Shown: positions 15,845 through 23,540 of the stretch, one piece after another | How the letters are laid out: every line of letters begins with the position of its first letter | Numbering within the stretch: position 1 is the first letter of the stretch | Assembly (NCBI GenBank): GCA_903927415.1 | Contig: CAIYMZ010000168.1 | Location: 1 to 23,627, forward strand | Reading direction: 5' to 3' | From: an uncultured Alphaproteobacteria bacterium | GTDB lineage: Bacteria; Pseudomonadota; Alphaproteobacteria; Rickettsiales; UBA1997 | DNA: 23,627 nucleotides | Notes under the pieces: generated by a model | What the model was told of the DNA's origin: nothing | Database searches by the model: none | The model's input: the letters and a program-made list of their open reading frames with translations, nothing else | Program-made: the position numbers and the translations under genes

Positions 15845-16771
15845 ATGAAAATTATTCGTGGACTTAACCACATTGCCAACAACCTCCCACCACTCGCCCT
15901 TACAATCGGCAACTTCGATGGCGTACATTTGGGACATTTAAAAATCATCGATGAAGTAAAAAAAATTGCCAAAGAAAAAAAATTATCTTCGGCAATTTTA
16001 ACTTTTGAACCACATCCGATTTCTTTTTTGCGACCAGAAAAGGCGTGCGATTTTCGTATTACCAGCCTTGCACAAAAGCTGAAAATTTTTTCTGAAGCTG
16101 ACATCAATTACGTAATCACCCTACCCTTCAACAAAAATTTATCCGAAATTTTGGCACAAGATTTCGTGCAAAAAATTCTCGTTGAAGCCTTGAATATCAA
16201 ACATTTAACGATCGGTTACGATTTTACTTTCGGCAAAAATCGTGAAGGAAATTTTAAACTTCTGGAAGAATTTAATTTTGATCTGACTGAAATTTTGCCG
16301 GTAAAAAATCACGAACAAACTTGCTCTTCGAGCGTGATTAGAAAACTTCTCAACGAAGGAAAAATTGCAGAAGCAAATAAAATTTTAGGAAGAAATTTTA
16401 CGATTTCTGGACTTGTGAATGAGGGAAAAAAACTAGCGTCGCAGCTTGGATTTCCTACCGCCAACCTTATCACCAAACCACAGCTAATCAAACCAAAATC
16501 CGGTGTCTACAAAACCAAAACCTTCATCCCATTTCTAAAAAAAGAATTCCTTTCGATCACCAACTTCGGATTAAAACCAACGCCTTATGCCTTACGCCTT
16601 ACGCCTAACGCCTGTCTCTTCGAAACCCACATCCCAAACTTTTCTGAAAATATTTACGGCAAAAAAATCATCGTTGAATTTATCGATTTCATTCGCGAAG
16701 AAAAAAAATTTGCATCGATGAAAGAGCTGAGGGAGCAAATCGCGGAAGATATAAAAAAAATCACCTTGTAA
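15845..16771 (+). CDS. ribF: Bifunctional riboflavin kinase / FAD synthetase
   Basis: The 308-residue protein phosphorylates riboflavin to FMN and adenylylates it to FAD. FAD synthetase domain: LTIGNFDGVHLGHLKII (near 19-35, nucleotidyltransferase HxGH-like motif), IGYDFTFGKNREGN (near 121-134) and CSSSVIRKLL (near 160-169). Riboflavin kinase domain: ISGLVNEGKKLASQLGFPTANL (near 188-209), KSGVYKTKTFI (near 219-229), FETHIPNFSENIYGKKIIVEFIDFIREEKKF (near 259-289). I start at the ATG 15845; a TTG at 15842 in frame is less likely. The kinase loop near residues 246-257 (TPYALRLTPNAC) is encoded by a run of five CGCCTTA-type heptamers and is slightly longer than this loop usually is. The stop is followed 58 bp later by leuD. 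Confidence 0.95.
   Translation: MKIIRGLNHIANNLPPLALTIGNFDGVHLGHLKIIDEVKKIAKEKKLSSAILTFEPHPISFLRPEKACDFRITSLAQKLKIFSEADINYVITLPFNKNLSEILAQDFVQKILVEALNIKHLTIGYDFTFGKNREGNFKLLEEFNFDLTEILPVKNHEQTCSSSVIRKLLNEGKIAEANKILGRNFTISGLVNEGKKLASQLGFPTANLITKPQLIKPKSGVYKTKTFIPFLKKEFLSITNFGLKPTPYALRLTPNACLFETHIPNFSENIYGKKIIVEFIDFIREEKKFASMKELREQIAEDIKKITL
16580..16614 (+). repeat. Five tandem heptamers (consensus ACGCCTT) inside ribF
   Basis: Units ACGCCTT, ATGCCTT, ACGCCTT, ACGCCTA, ACGCCTG follow without a gap. Since 7 is not a multiple of 3, each unit is read in a different frame and gives TPYALRLTPNAC. The same heptamer recurs at 17475-17497 after leuD, which suggests a shared small mobile or expanding repeat. 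Confidence 0.85.
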
Positions 16772-16829
16772 TTTTTTTGTTATTTTTATTTTATTCGCGC
16801 CCCGCATTTTCTACAAAAAATCAAATATA

Positions 16830-17432
16830 ATGCAAAAATTTACAACACTCACCTCAACAGCTGCTGCATTGCCTTTGATTAATATCGACACCGATATGAT
16901 CATCCCAAAACAATTCCTCAAAACCATAAAAAGAACTGGGCTTGGAAAAAATCTTTTTCACGAAATGCGCTTCGATTTAGACGAAAAAGAAATCCCAAAT
17001 TTCGTTTTGAATAAACCTGCTTTCAAAAATTCTAAAATCCTTGTTGCAAAAGATAACTTTGGCTGCGGATCAAGTCGTGAACATGCTCCATGGGCATTGC
17101 TTGATTTTGGAATTCGTTGCGTAATCGCTCCATCTTTCGCGGATATTTTTTTCAATAATTGTTTTAAAAACGGCATTTTGCCCGTCACTCTTCCATCGGA
17201 TCAAATCGATGAATTGCTAAAATTCGCAGCGGACGAAAATAACAGCGTGACCATTGACTTGCCGAAGCAAGAAGTATGCGCTGCAAATAAAATCTATAAA
17301 TTTGAAATCGATCCATTTAGAAAACATTGCCTAGTAGAAGGCTTGGATGACATTGGATTAACACTACAAAAATCAGAAAAAATTTCTGAATTCGAAAATA
17401 AAAATCGCGCTGAAACTCCGTGGCTTTATTAG
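16830..17432 (+). CDS. leuD: 3-isopropylmalate dehydratase small subunit
   Basis: This 200-residue subunit pairs with LeuC to isomerise 2- to 3-isopropylmalate in leucine synthesis. Family signatures: LPLINIDTDMIIPKQFLKTI (near 14-33), the swivel-domain substrate loop NFGCGSSREHAPWALLDFGI (near 75-94), and APSFADIFFNNCFKNGILPV (near 99-118). The end (ETPWLY) matches the usual alphaproteobacterial C-terminus but stops abruptly: its TAG stop codon is the first three bases of a TAGGCG repeat element (17430 onward), so the last residues may have been trimmed by insertion. leuC, leuA and leuB are not in the window. Confidence 0.97.
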   Translation: MQKFTTLTSTAAALPLINIDTDMIIPKQFLKTIKRTGLGKNLFHEMRFDLDEKEIPNFVLNKPAFKNSKILVAKDNFGCGSSREHAPWALLDFGIRCVIAPSFADIFFNNCFKNGILPVTLPSDQIDELLKFAADENNSVTIDLPKQEVCAANKIYKFEIDPFRKHCLVEGLDDIGLTLQKSEKISEFENKNRAETPWLY

Positions 17433-17497
17433 GCGGTAGGAAACAGGCGATAGGCGCTCCAAATTCGGACCGACTATCGCCTAACGCCTTACGCCTA
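17430..17497. repeat. TAGGCG-type heptameric inverted repeat between leuD and fabI
   Basis: Left arm 17430-17452 (TAGGCGG TAGGAAA CAGGCGA TA) and right arm 17475-17497 (TATCGCC TAACGCC TTACGCC TA) are imperfect inverted copies, about 17 of 23 positions pairing, each built from 7-bp units. A 22-base spacer separates them. The left arm begins exactly at the leuD stop codon. The gap may act as a transcription-damping hairpin but has no T-tract. Confidence 0.8.
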
Positions 17498-17525
17498 AAA
17501 TTTTTAACAAAAATTTTTTGAAATT

Positions 17526-18344
17526 ATGACAATTTTAGCTGGAAAAAAAGGCCTAATCATGGGCGTCGCTAACAACCGTTCGATCGCTTGGGGCATTGCA
17601 GAAGAATGTAAAAAATATGGCGCGGAACTCGCCTTCACCTATCAAGGCGAAGCGTTGCAAAAACGTGTAGAACCGCTCGCGGCTTCTGTTGGCTCTGACA
17701 TCGTTCTTCCTTGCGATGTCACTGATCCTGAATCAATTAAAAAAGTTTTCGAAGAACTCGAAAAAAAATGGGGCAAACTTGATTTCCTCGTGCACGCCAT
17801 CGCCTATTCCGACAAAGAAGAATTGCGCGGGAAATATTTGCACACTTCCCCAGGAAATTTCACCAACACGATGAACATCTCCGCCTTCTCTCTCGTTGCA
17901 GTTGCAAAGGAAGCAGAACCTCTGATGAAAAAAGCTGGAGGTGGTAGCATCATCACTCTCAGCTATTACGGCGCTGAAAAAGTTATGCCTCACTACAACG
18001 TGATGGGCGTTGCCAAAGCAGCTCTTGAGGCCTCTGTGCGCTACCTTTCGATGGATATGGGCAAGGATAATATTCGCGTTAACGCAATTTCTGCCGGCCC
18101 AGTGAAAACCTTGGCAGCCAGCGGAATTGGTGACTTCCGCCTCATTTTCAAATGGAACGAATATAACTCCCCACTGCGTCGCAACGTGTCGCTGCAAGAT
18201 GTCGGAGGCGCTGGCGTTTTCTTGCTTTCTGATCTCGGAAGCGGCGTAACTGGCGAAACTCTTCACGTCGATGCTGGCTATCACGTCGTTGGAATGAAAG
18301 CTCCGGATGCGCCGGATATTTCAATTGTGAAAGACGAAGAATAG
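17526..18344 (+). CDS. fabI: Enoyl-ACP reductase (NADH)
   Basis: This 272-residue short-chain dehydrogenase makes the last reduction in each cycle of fatty acid elongation. N-terminal cofactor site: GKKGLIMGVANNRSIAWGIAE (near 6-26), the FabI form of the Rossmann glycine motif. LDFLVHAIAYSDKEELRGKY (near 85-104) and SIITLSYYGAEKVMPHYNVM (near 140-160) follow. Active-site residues: Y147 in SYYGAEK, catalytic Y157 and K164 (Y-x6-K). NAISAGPVKTLAASGI (near 192-207) is the substrate-binding loop. The end HVDAGYHVVGM is typical. It is flanked by the TAGGCG repeat upstream and a 10-bp perfect hairpin downstream. FabI is the target of triclosan-type inhibitors in other bacteria. Confidence 0.97.
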   Translation: MTILAGKKGLIMGVANNRSIAWGIAEECKKYGAELAFTYQGEALQKRVEPLAASVGSDIVLPCDVTDPESIKKVFEELEKKWGKLDFLVHAIAYSDKEELRGKYLHTSPGNFTNTMNISAFSLVAVAKEAEPLMKKAGGGSIITLSYYGAEKVMPHYNVMGVAKAALEASVRYLSMDMGKDNIRVNAISAGPVKTLAASGIGDFRLIFKWNEYNSPLRRNVSLQDVGGAGVFLLSDLGSGVTGETLHVDAGYHVVGMKAPDAPDISIVKDEE

Positions 18345-18345
18345 A

Positions 18346-18370
18346 GAAAATAGCCTCAACGGCTATTTTC
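18346..18370 (+). terminator. Perfect 10-bp hairpin after fabI (probable terminator)
   Basis: GAAAATAGCC (18346-18355) pairs perfectly with GGCTATTTTC (18361-18370) around loop TCAAC, one base after the fabI stop codon. The T-run is inside the stem rather than after it, so termination may be incomplete. The hairpin ends 25 bp before gmk. Confidence 0.6.
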
Positions 18371-18395
18371 GGCAGTCACGCACTGAAATTTAAAC

Positions 18396-19019
18396 ATGTT
18401 CATCAACTCCCATCCCTTCCTCATCATCATTTCCTCCCCATCCGGCGCAGGCAAATCAACGCTTTGTCGCATGACGATTCAAAGCGATCCGCTGATTAAA
18501 CTTTCAATTTCCGCAACAACTCGCAAGCAACGACCACAAGAAATTAATGGCCAACATTATTTTTTTTTGAGCCAAAATGAGTTTGATGAAATGAAAAAAA
18601 ATGGTGAATTTTTAGAGCATGCAAAAGTCTTCGATCACAATTACGGCACGCCAAAAAAGATGGTTGATGATGAATTAAAAAATGGCAGCTGCGTGCTTTT
18701 CGACATTGACTGGCAAGGCGCCAGACAGATCAAAGAAAAATTCGATCACGATTCCGTCGTTTCGATTTTTATTCTTCCACCTTCGATGCAAGAACTCGAA
18801 AGACGTTTGCGTGCTCGCGCTCAAGATCCTGAAGAAATTGTTCAGAATCGCATGCAAAAAGCTCGCGATGAAATTAGTCACTTCGGTGAATATGATTTTA
18901 TTTTGGTGAATGACGACCTAAGCAGCACCTACCAAAAAATCCGCGCGATCATTGAAGCCAAGCGCGTTGCAAGACAAAGCAAAGTTGATTTGAAAAAGTT
19001 GATTGAGCAGTTTTCTTAG
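18396..19019 (+). CDS. gmk: Guanylate kinase
   Basis: The 207-residue enzyme phosphorylates GMP (and dGMP) to the diphosphate with ATP. The P-loop SSPSGAGKST is at residues 13-22. The GMP-binding part has SISATTRKQRPQEINGQHYFFLS (near 37-58), FLEHAKVFDHNYGTPKK (near 70-86), and VLFDIDWQGARQIKE (near 100-114). The lid SMQELERRLRARAQDPEEIVQNRM (near 131-154) and FILVNDDLSSTYQKIRAII (near 168-186) complete the fold. Its length fits the family. No Shine-Dalgarno motif precedes the ATG. It ends at the repeat-rich gap before the VirB6-like gene. Confidence 0.97.
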   Translation: MFINSHPFLIIISSPSGAGKSTLCRMTIQSDPLIKLSISATTRKQRPQEINGQHYFFLSQNEFDEMKKNGEFLEHAKVFDHNYGTPKKMVDDELKNGSCVLFDIDWQGARQIKEKFDHDSVVSIFILPPSMQELERRLRARAQDPEEIVQNRMQKARDEISHFGEYDFILVNDDLSSTYQKIRAIIEAKRVARQSKVDLKKLIEQFS

Positions 19020-19040
19020 AGCCTGTATTCAAATTTTTTG

Positions 19041-19207
19041 TCTTGATTCGTGGTTTATACCAAAACCTGATTCAAGAAACCGATCTTTTACAACTGGACC
19101 CCGCAACAAGTGCGGGGTGACAACTCATACTCAGTGTCGCCCCGCACTTGTTGCGGGGTCCAGTTGTAAAAGATCGGTATCTTGAATCAGGTTGGGTATA
19201 TACCAAA
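19041..19207. repeat. Large palindromic (MITE-like) element with flanking direct repeats
   Basis: Two arms of about 57 bp, 19066-19122 and 19135-19191, pair almost perfectly (one clear mismatch in the outer part, one G-T wobble), leaving a 12-base loop. Reading outward from the loop, the stem contains TGACA/TGTCG, the GC-rich block CCCCGCAACAAGTGCGGGG, TCCAGTTGTAAAAGATCGG and TCTTGAATCAGG. TATACCAAA occurs as a direct repeat on both sides (19056-19064, 19199-19207) and the similarity extends outward to the left (TCTTGATTCGTGG at 19041 versus TCTTGAATCAGG at 19180). This looks like a non-autonomous palindromic element, similar in style to rickettsial repeats. It could also terminate transcription after gmk. 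Confidence 0.85.
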
Positions 19208-19239
19208 GCCCCTTCAAACCTGAAAAAATCGATCTTCAA

Positions 19240-19318
19240 GTTCGTCATTGCGAGCGAAGCGCAGCAATCCATGTGTTTCAACCTTCTGGATTGCCGCGCT
19301 TCGCTCGCAATGTCGAAC
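19240..19318. repeat. GTCATTGCGAGCGAAGC-type palindromic repeat
   Basis: A 32-base left arm (19240-19271) and a 32-base right arm (19287-19318) are inverted copies with two mismatches, around a 15-base loop. The core GTCATTGCGAGCGAAGCG then GCAATCCA is of a kind known from many rickettsial and some gammaproteobacterial genomes. It is a second, unrelated palindrome 33 bp after the first. The remaining 127 bp (19319-19445) up to the VirB6-like start show no further structure that I can support. Confidence 0.88.
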
Positions 19319-19445
19319 TAAAAATTTGAGGTCGACTTCTTCAGGTGTCAAGTAGCTTTAGTATAGAGCATTAGCGATTCTCTCGTCGGCTTTTGTAGAT
19401 CTGACGCAGCGTTCCTCACTAAATCAACATCCACAAAATTTTCTG

Positions 19446-22400
19446 ATGAATCTTGCCAAGAAAATAACACAGATTTTCTCTCTGATTCTCTTATCATTGC
19501 TTCTTGTCTCTTGCGAAGATGGATGTGTTGAAGCTGATCAATTTGATAGTGTCACAGCAGTCATAGAATCGAAGCCGATAAGAGATGGAATTTATGGAAC
19601 TTATGATCAAGTAACAGGTGGCCAAAGAGCTGATTGGCATGATACCGGATTAAAATCTAACGGTGACAGATTTCTCATCCAAGTAAGTGGTGCGTGGACG
19701 CCATGGAATGCTGAAGAGATGAACGAAACTGCATTGAAAAATTTGCCTAGTTGTAATTTTTGTGCAAAAAAACTCGGCGTTCCAAACTGCATTTGTTATA
19801 AAAATCAAGCTTCTGCGCCGGCGCTCGATTCAAAAGATGAGCCGCGCAAAGACGTCGATTGCACCAAATATTCTGACCAGAACGATCCAGAAAAATGCAC
19901 TTGCACCAAAGATCCACAATATGGTGATGCTACACAATACGGTGTTTATCACTTTCCACTTGATGTTCTAGAAAAAAACGAAAGTGAAAAAATTGCTGAT
20001 CGTCAGAACCAGTGTAAATATGACAAAGGTATTGGTGCTTATATTGGATTGTTTGGTAGGAGGGGGGTTGAGGTTCCTGTAAGGGCCTATCACTTATTTT
20101 CAGAAGAAGAGGCCTGTAATATCGTTCGTGATAAAAATGGCAGATGTATTGACCCCAATGGCAAAGATTTGACGCGCTATATTTTCAAAAGTGCCAATAA
20201 TCGCATTTTCATGAAAGATGATTTAAACGGGAATAATGGCCCTGATAACAACTCATCTGATGACGTGTATCACGAGCATAGCGAGAGCGTAAAAGTTCTC
20301 ATATATGACCGATATTATTCCGACAATTATGGGCAGTATAACATCACACTCCTGAAAGGAGTCGGAGATAATAACGATCCAGGATTGCTCGAATATCTGG
20401 TCAGAATGGTGGAAGATGTAGTGCTGGGTGAGGTTAATGACGAGGATAAAAGAGAGGGGGGAATCCTAGAGTTTTTGTATAAATCCATCGTGCAGGATTC
20501 TGGTTTTATTTTGATCGTACAAATTTCACTTTCACTTTACATCGCCTTATTTGGCGCGGCGCATTTATTTGGAATTATCGAAACGATCACCAAAAAAGAA
20601 TTGATGACCAGAGCGTTAAAAATTGGTCTGATCGTTTTCTTCACCAGCAAAGATAGCTGGTATTGGTATAACAAAATCGTCGTCGCTTTCTTCAAGGATA
20701 GCATGGATTACGTTGTGGCGATGATCATGGATTTATCTGATAGCAACATCGACGATTCATCGATGCTTAAGGTTGCGCAGCTTGATCGCGAGAACAATGT
20801 TAGCAGTTCTACACGTTTTTCCTATGTCGATCTAACGATCAAAAAATTGCTCTCTCTTGGTACGGCCAAAAAAGTTTTTGGTTTATTTTTTACCAATCTT
20901 TTTGGATTCCTCTACATCCCACTCATCTACTCGCTGATCGGATTTTTCATTTACGTGATGCTTTACGTCGCATCAATTTACATCGTCAACGTTCTCAAAA
21001 TAGTTTTTGTTTTGGCTTTGGGACCAATATTCATATGCTTCACTCTCTTTTCGCATACGGTAGGAATGTTTAGAAGTTGGCTGGGGTTTTTGGGGTCGAG
21101 ATCGTTGGAAATAATCATACTTTTTGCTGTGCTCTATAATTTTTTGATGCTGATCGATAAAAATTTTACCGCTCTTTTGTCCTACAGATCATGCACAGTT
21201 TCTCGTAGCCTAGGTTTATTTTCGGTAAAGATTTTAGAATCTGAAAGCTCTCGCACCTTTATTGAATGGATGATTCTGCTAGTCATAATTACTGGGTTGA
21301 TATTCATCATGAAATTGGTCATCGATAAGGTTGGAAGTTTAGCAAGCAGCATGTTTTCAATTCAAGTCGCTGGTGGCAAAGGTGGAGCTGGTGGCTCTGG
21401 TTTTGGCATGGCCAGTGGTATGATGGGAGCAGCTCTAAGTCTAGGTGCAAAAGGCATGTCAACTTTAGGTGATGGAGTAAAAACTGCTGGTAGTTACGGA
21501 ATTAGCGGCGCCACAACGCTTGCTAGAAAAACTGGTCTAGCTGATTCATGGAACAAACTTGGTGATGCCATTGGAGTGCGTGGCCCACGCACTCGCTATC
21601 GTGATAGCATCATTGATGGTGCAATCAAGGCTGCTCAAAGCAAAGCTGGCGGAAAAACTGGCGCAGAGCGCGATGCTTTTGTTAGAGGCGAGGCAACCAA
21701 AGCTCTACAGCTCGAAATGCACATGAATCCAAACAGAATGGCTTTTGCCGGCGTTGATATGACCAACATCGCGCGCAGGTTAGATCAAAAACTAGTCGAA
21801 GAGCCACTGAGACAGGCTCTAAAAGATAAGGCTAAAGAGTTCAAAAATCGTGATACTGACAAAATTCCTCTCGGCAAAGAAATGAGGCAAGAGCTCAGGC
21901 AAGCCGCGAAAGATTGGTTGGAAAAAAATTCCTCTGCTACTGTTGACATCAACGGCAAGAGTAAGGCCGATAACTATTTTGCTCAATCGTCATTCAAAGA
22001 TTTGATCAGAAGCGAATCCGAAATGAGTTCATCTCAAGCTGCGCGCCGTTTTGCCGGAAATCCAGAACTACAAAATAAATATCTTCAACATCTCAAGGAT
22101 AATGAGGCTAGAAGAGAAAGAAAAAAAGCAGAAGCCAAAGGACTTGCTCGTGTTGGTAATATGCTCAGCAGGGGATATCACAATGTGATGCGTGATGCAG
22201 AAAATAATCCAAAAATGATGCAGGAAAATTTTATGCGTAAAGCTGGATATGAAGAGCAAAGGACTGATGGACTCATTGGAAGCCTTGGTATTAACACCGC
22301 CAAAGGCTTTAATCCGTTAAAAAGAATCAATGTTTTTGACAAGATGCTAAGCCGCAAGTCTATTGCGGCCAAAACCGAAGCAGCCACAAGAGACATCATG

Positions 22401-23540
22401 CTAGGACAATTATCCGGAGATAGAGGATTGGAAAAACCAGCACCGGAAAAACTTGCTGAAGCGGTTAGAAGTAGCGCTACCAAAGCAGATGAACAAAAGG
22501 CAAGAAAAGCGCATCATCAAGCTTTGAAGGCAAGTAAAAAAAGAGATTATTTTCAAAACCAATTGCGAGAAGCGGCAGTAAAAGACCTTGCTCCAAAAAT
22601 GGCGGCAATTCGCAAATTGGAAAAGAAGGGAAGAATAGCCGAGGCTCACAGAGCAAAGGCTGAATTAATAAAATCAGCACTAGGTGATCTTAACAGAACA
22701 AATAGCAAAACACTTTTTGAAAAAACTGCGAGATTGAGTTATCTGCAGCGGCAATTCGGAATTGGAGGTGAGGATGCTCAAGTTGCTCTTTCTCGTGTAA
22801 TAAGAGATAACAACACAGCTCGTGCTGCAGAAATTGAAAAATCTTTAAGTGATGGATTAATAACCCCAGAGCAGGCGAAGAAAGATTTGAAATCTCTGCA
22901 GTCCAATTTGTTTGATACTAAAATGTCCACAGAGTTTGGTGGAGCTGCAACGGCTGGAGGAGCGCAAGCAGTTTCGGCGGCTCTAGCAAGCCACACAAGA
23001 GCGCTTGAATCATTTGCACAAGGTAGGCCGCAAGCAATGGTTTCCGATGATGGTAGAAAAAAAGCTGAAGCTAATGACGAGGCTAATAAAAACATGAATC
23101 AAGATCGACTCGATGGCGTCAAAAAATCAGAAGAGCTCAAGAAAAAAATTGAAGAACAAGAGAAAAAAGACAAAGAAGCCAAAGATAAAAAAATTGCTGA
23201 TGATAAAAAAGCAAAAGAAGAGCGCGAAGCAAGAGTGGCAAGAGAAAAATCAGAGCGCGATGCCAAAGAAAAAAGAGAGAAAGAAGAACGCGAAGCAAGA
23301 GAGGCAAGAGAGAAGTCAGAGCGTGAGACTAGAGAAGCAAGAGAGAAGGAAGAGCGCGAAGCAAGAGAGAAAAAAATACAGGATGCAAGAGCTGAGCTTG
23401 CTAACCAAGCTACATCAGAAGATCGTAAAAAAGAGCTTACCGATCGAATAGCGACTACGGAAAGAGAAGAGCGAGAAGCTAGAGAAAAAAAGGCGAAAGA
23501 AGAGTGTGAAGCCAGAGATAAAAAAACCCAAGAAGCATAG
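19446..23540 (+). CDS. Giant VirB6/TrbL-family type IV secretion protein, lipoprotein-like
   Basis: This 1364-residue protein has the layout of the oversized VirB6 proteins of Rickettsiales P-type T4SS. N-terminus: signal with lipobox LVSC, lipidation at C23, then a Cys-rich periplasmic region (two CxxC-like clusters near 101-115 and 135-157) with SGAWTPWN near residue 84. Membrane core: hydrophobic segments near 350-375, 391-401, 478-500, 505-535, 550-575 and 605-628, matching the TrbL/VirB6 domain that forms part of the inner-membrane channel. After a Gly/Ala/Met-rich stretch (642-685), about 680 cytoplasmic or exposed residues are Lys/Arg/Glu-rich helix, ending in a coiled coil with 22-residue repeats (1258-1310). 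Other VirB genes are not seen; a partner cluster may lie beyond the right edge. The N- and C-terminal extensions far exceed the ~300-residue VirB6 of Agrobacterium. Confidence 0.85.
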   Translation: MNLAKKITQIFSLILLSLLLVSCEDGCVEADQFDSVTAVIESKPIRDGIYGTYDQVTGGQRADWHDTGLKSNGDRFLIQVSGAWTPWNAEEMNETALKNLPSCNFCAKKLGVPNCICYKNQASAPALDSKDEPRKDVDCTKYSDQNDPEKCTCTKDPQYGDATQYGVYHFPLDVLEKNESEKIADRQNQCKYDKGIGAYIGLFGRRGVEVPVRAYHLFSEEEACNIVRDKNGRCIDPNGKDLTRYIFKSANNRIFMKDDLNGNNGPDNNSSDDVYHEHSESVKVLIYDRYYSDNYGQYNITLLKGVGDNNDPGLLEYLVRMVEDVVLGEVNDEDKREGGILEFLYKSIVQDSGFILIVQISLSLYIALFGAAHLFGIIETITKKELMTRALKIGLIVFFTSKDSWYWYNKIVVAFFKDSMDYVVAMIMDLSDSNIDDSSMLKVAQLDRENNVSSSTRFSYVDLTIKKLLSLGTAKKVFGLFFTNLFGFLYIPLIYSLIGFFIYVMLYVASIYIVNVLKIVFVLALGPIFICFTLFSHTVGMFRSWLGFLGSRSLEIIILFAVLYNFLMLIDKNFTALLSYRSCTVSRSLGLFSVKILESESSRTFIEWMILLVIITGLIFIMKLVIDKVGSLASSMFSIQVAGGKGGAGGSGFGMASGMMGAALSLGAKGMSTLGDGVKTAGSYGISGATTLARKTGLADSWNKLGDAIGVRGPRTRYRDSIIDGAIKAAQSKAGGKTGAERDAFVRGEATKALQLEMHMNPNRMAFAGVDMTNIARRLDQKLVEEPLRQALKDKAKEFKNRDTDKIPLGKEMRQELRQAAKDWLEKNSSATVDINGKSKADNYFAQSSFKDLIRSESEMSSSQAARRFAGNPELQNKYLQHLKDNEARRERKKAEAKGLARVGNMLSRGYHNVMRDAENNPKMMQENFMRKAGYEEQRTDGLIGSLGINTAKGFNPLKRINVFDKMLSRKSIAAKTEAATRDIMLGQLSGDRGLEKPAPEKLAEAVRSSATKADEQKARKAHHQALKASKKRDYFQNQLREAAVKDLAPKMAAIRKLEKKGRIAEAHRAKAELIKSALGDLNRTNSKTLFEKTARLSYLQRQFGIGGEDAQVALSRVIRDNNTARAAEIEKSLSDGLITPEQAKKDLKSLQSNLFDTKMSTEFGGAATAGGAQAVSAALASHTRALESFAQGRPQAMVSDDGRKKAEANDEANKNMNQDRLDGVKKSEELKKKIEEQEKKDKEAKDKKIADDKKAKEEREARVAREKSERDAKEKREKEEREAREAREKSERETREAREKEEREAREKKIQDARAELANQATSEDRKKELTDRIATTEREEREAREKKAKEECEARDKKTQEA
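23217..23372 (+). repeat. 66-bp tandem repeats encoding a charged coiled coil
   Basis: Units at 23217-23282 and 23283-23348 each encode 22 residues starting EEREAR and containing AREKSER; a third partial unit (EEREAREK) starts at 23349. The copies differ at several bases, so they are older than the 81-bp repeat at 1580. The composition is almost only A and G on the plus strand. Confidence 0.8.

Noticed and set aside
17733..18284. Minus-strand open frame (183 aa) inside fabI
   Set aside because: Opposite the conserved FabI catalytic region; no recognisable domain or start context.
19041..19318. CRISPR array in the gmk-VirB6 gap
   Set aside because: The repeats are inverted palindromes of two different sequences, not evenly spaced direct repeats with unique spacers, and no cas gene is present.
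19350..19400. Possible promoter for the VirB6-like gene (TTCAGG, 16 bp, TATAGA)
   Set aside because: Only about 3 of 6 and 4 of 6 consensus matches in AT-rich DNA; cannot be told from chance.
23113..23451. Second plus-strand frame (112 aa) inside the VirB6-like tail
   Set aside because: Lys/Arg-rich frame shift of the A/G-only repeat tract; the main frame continues to a proper stop with consistent coiled-coil residues.
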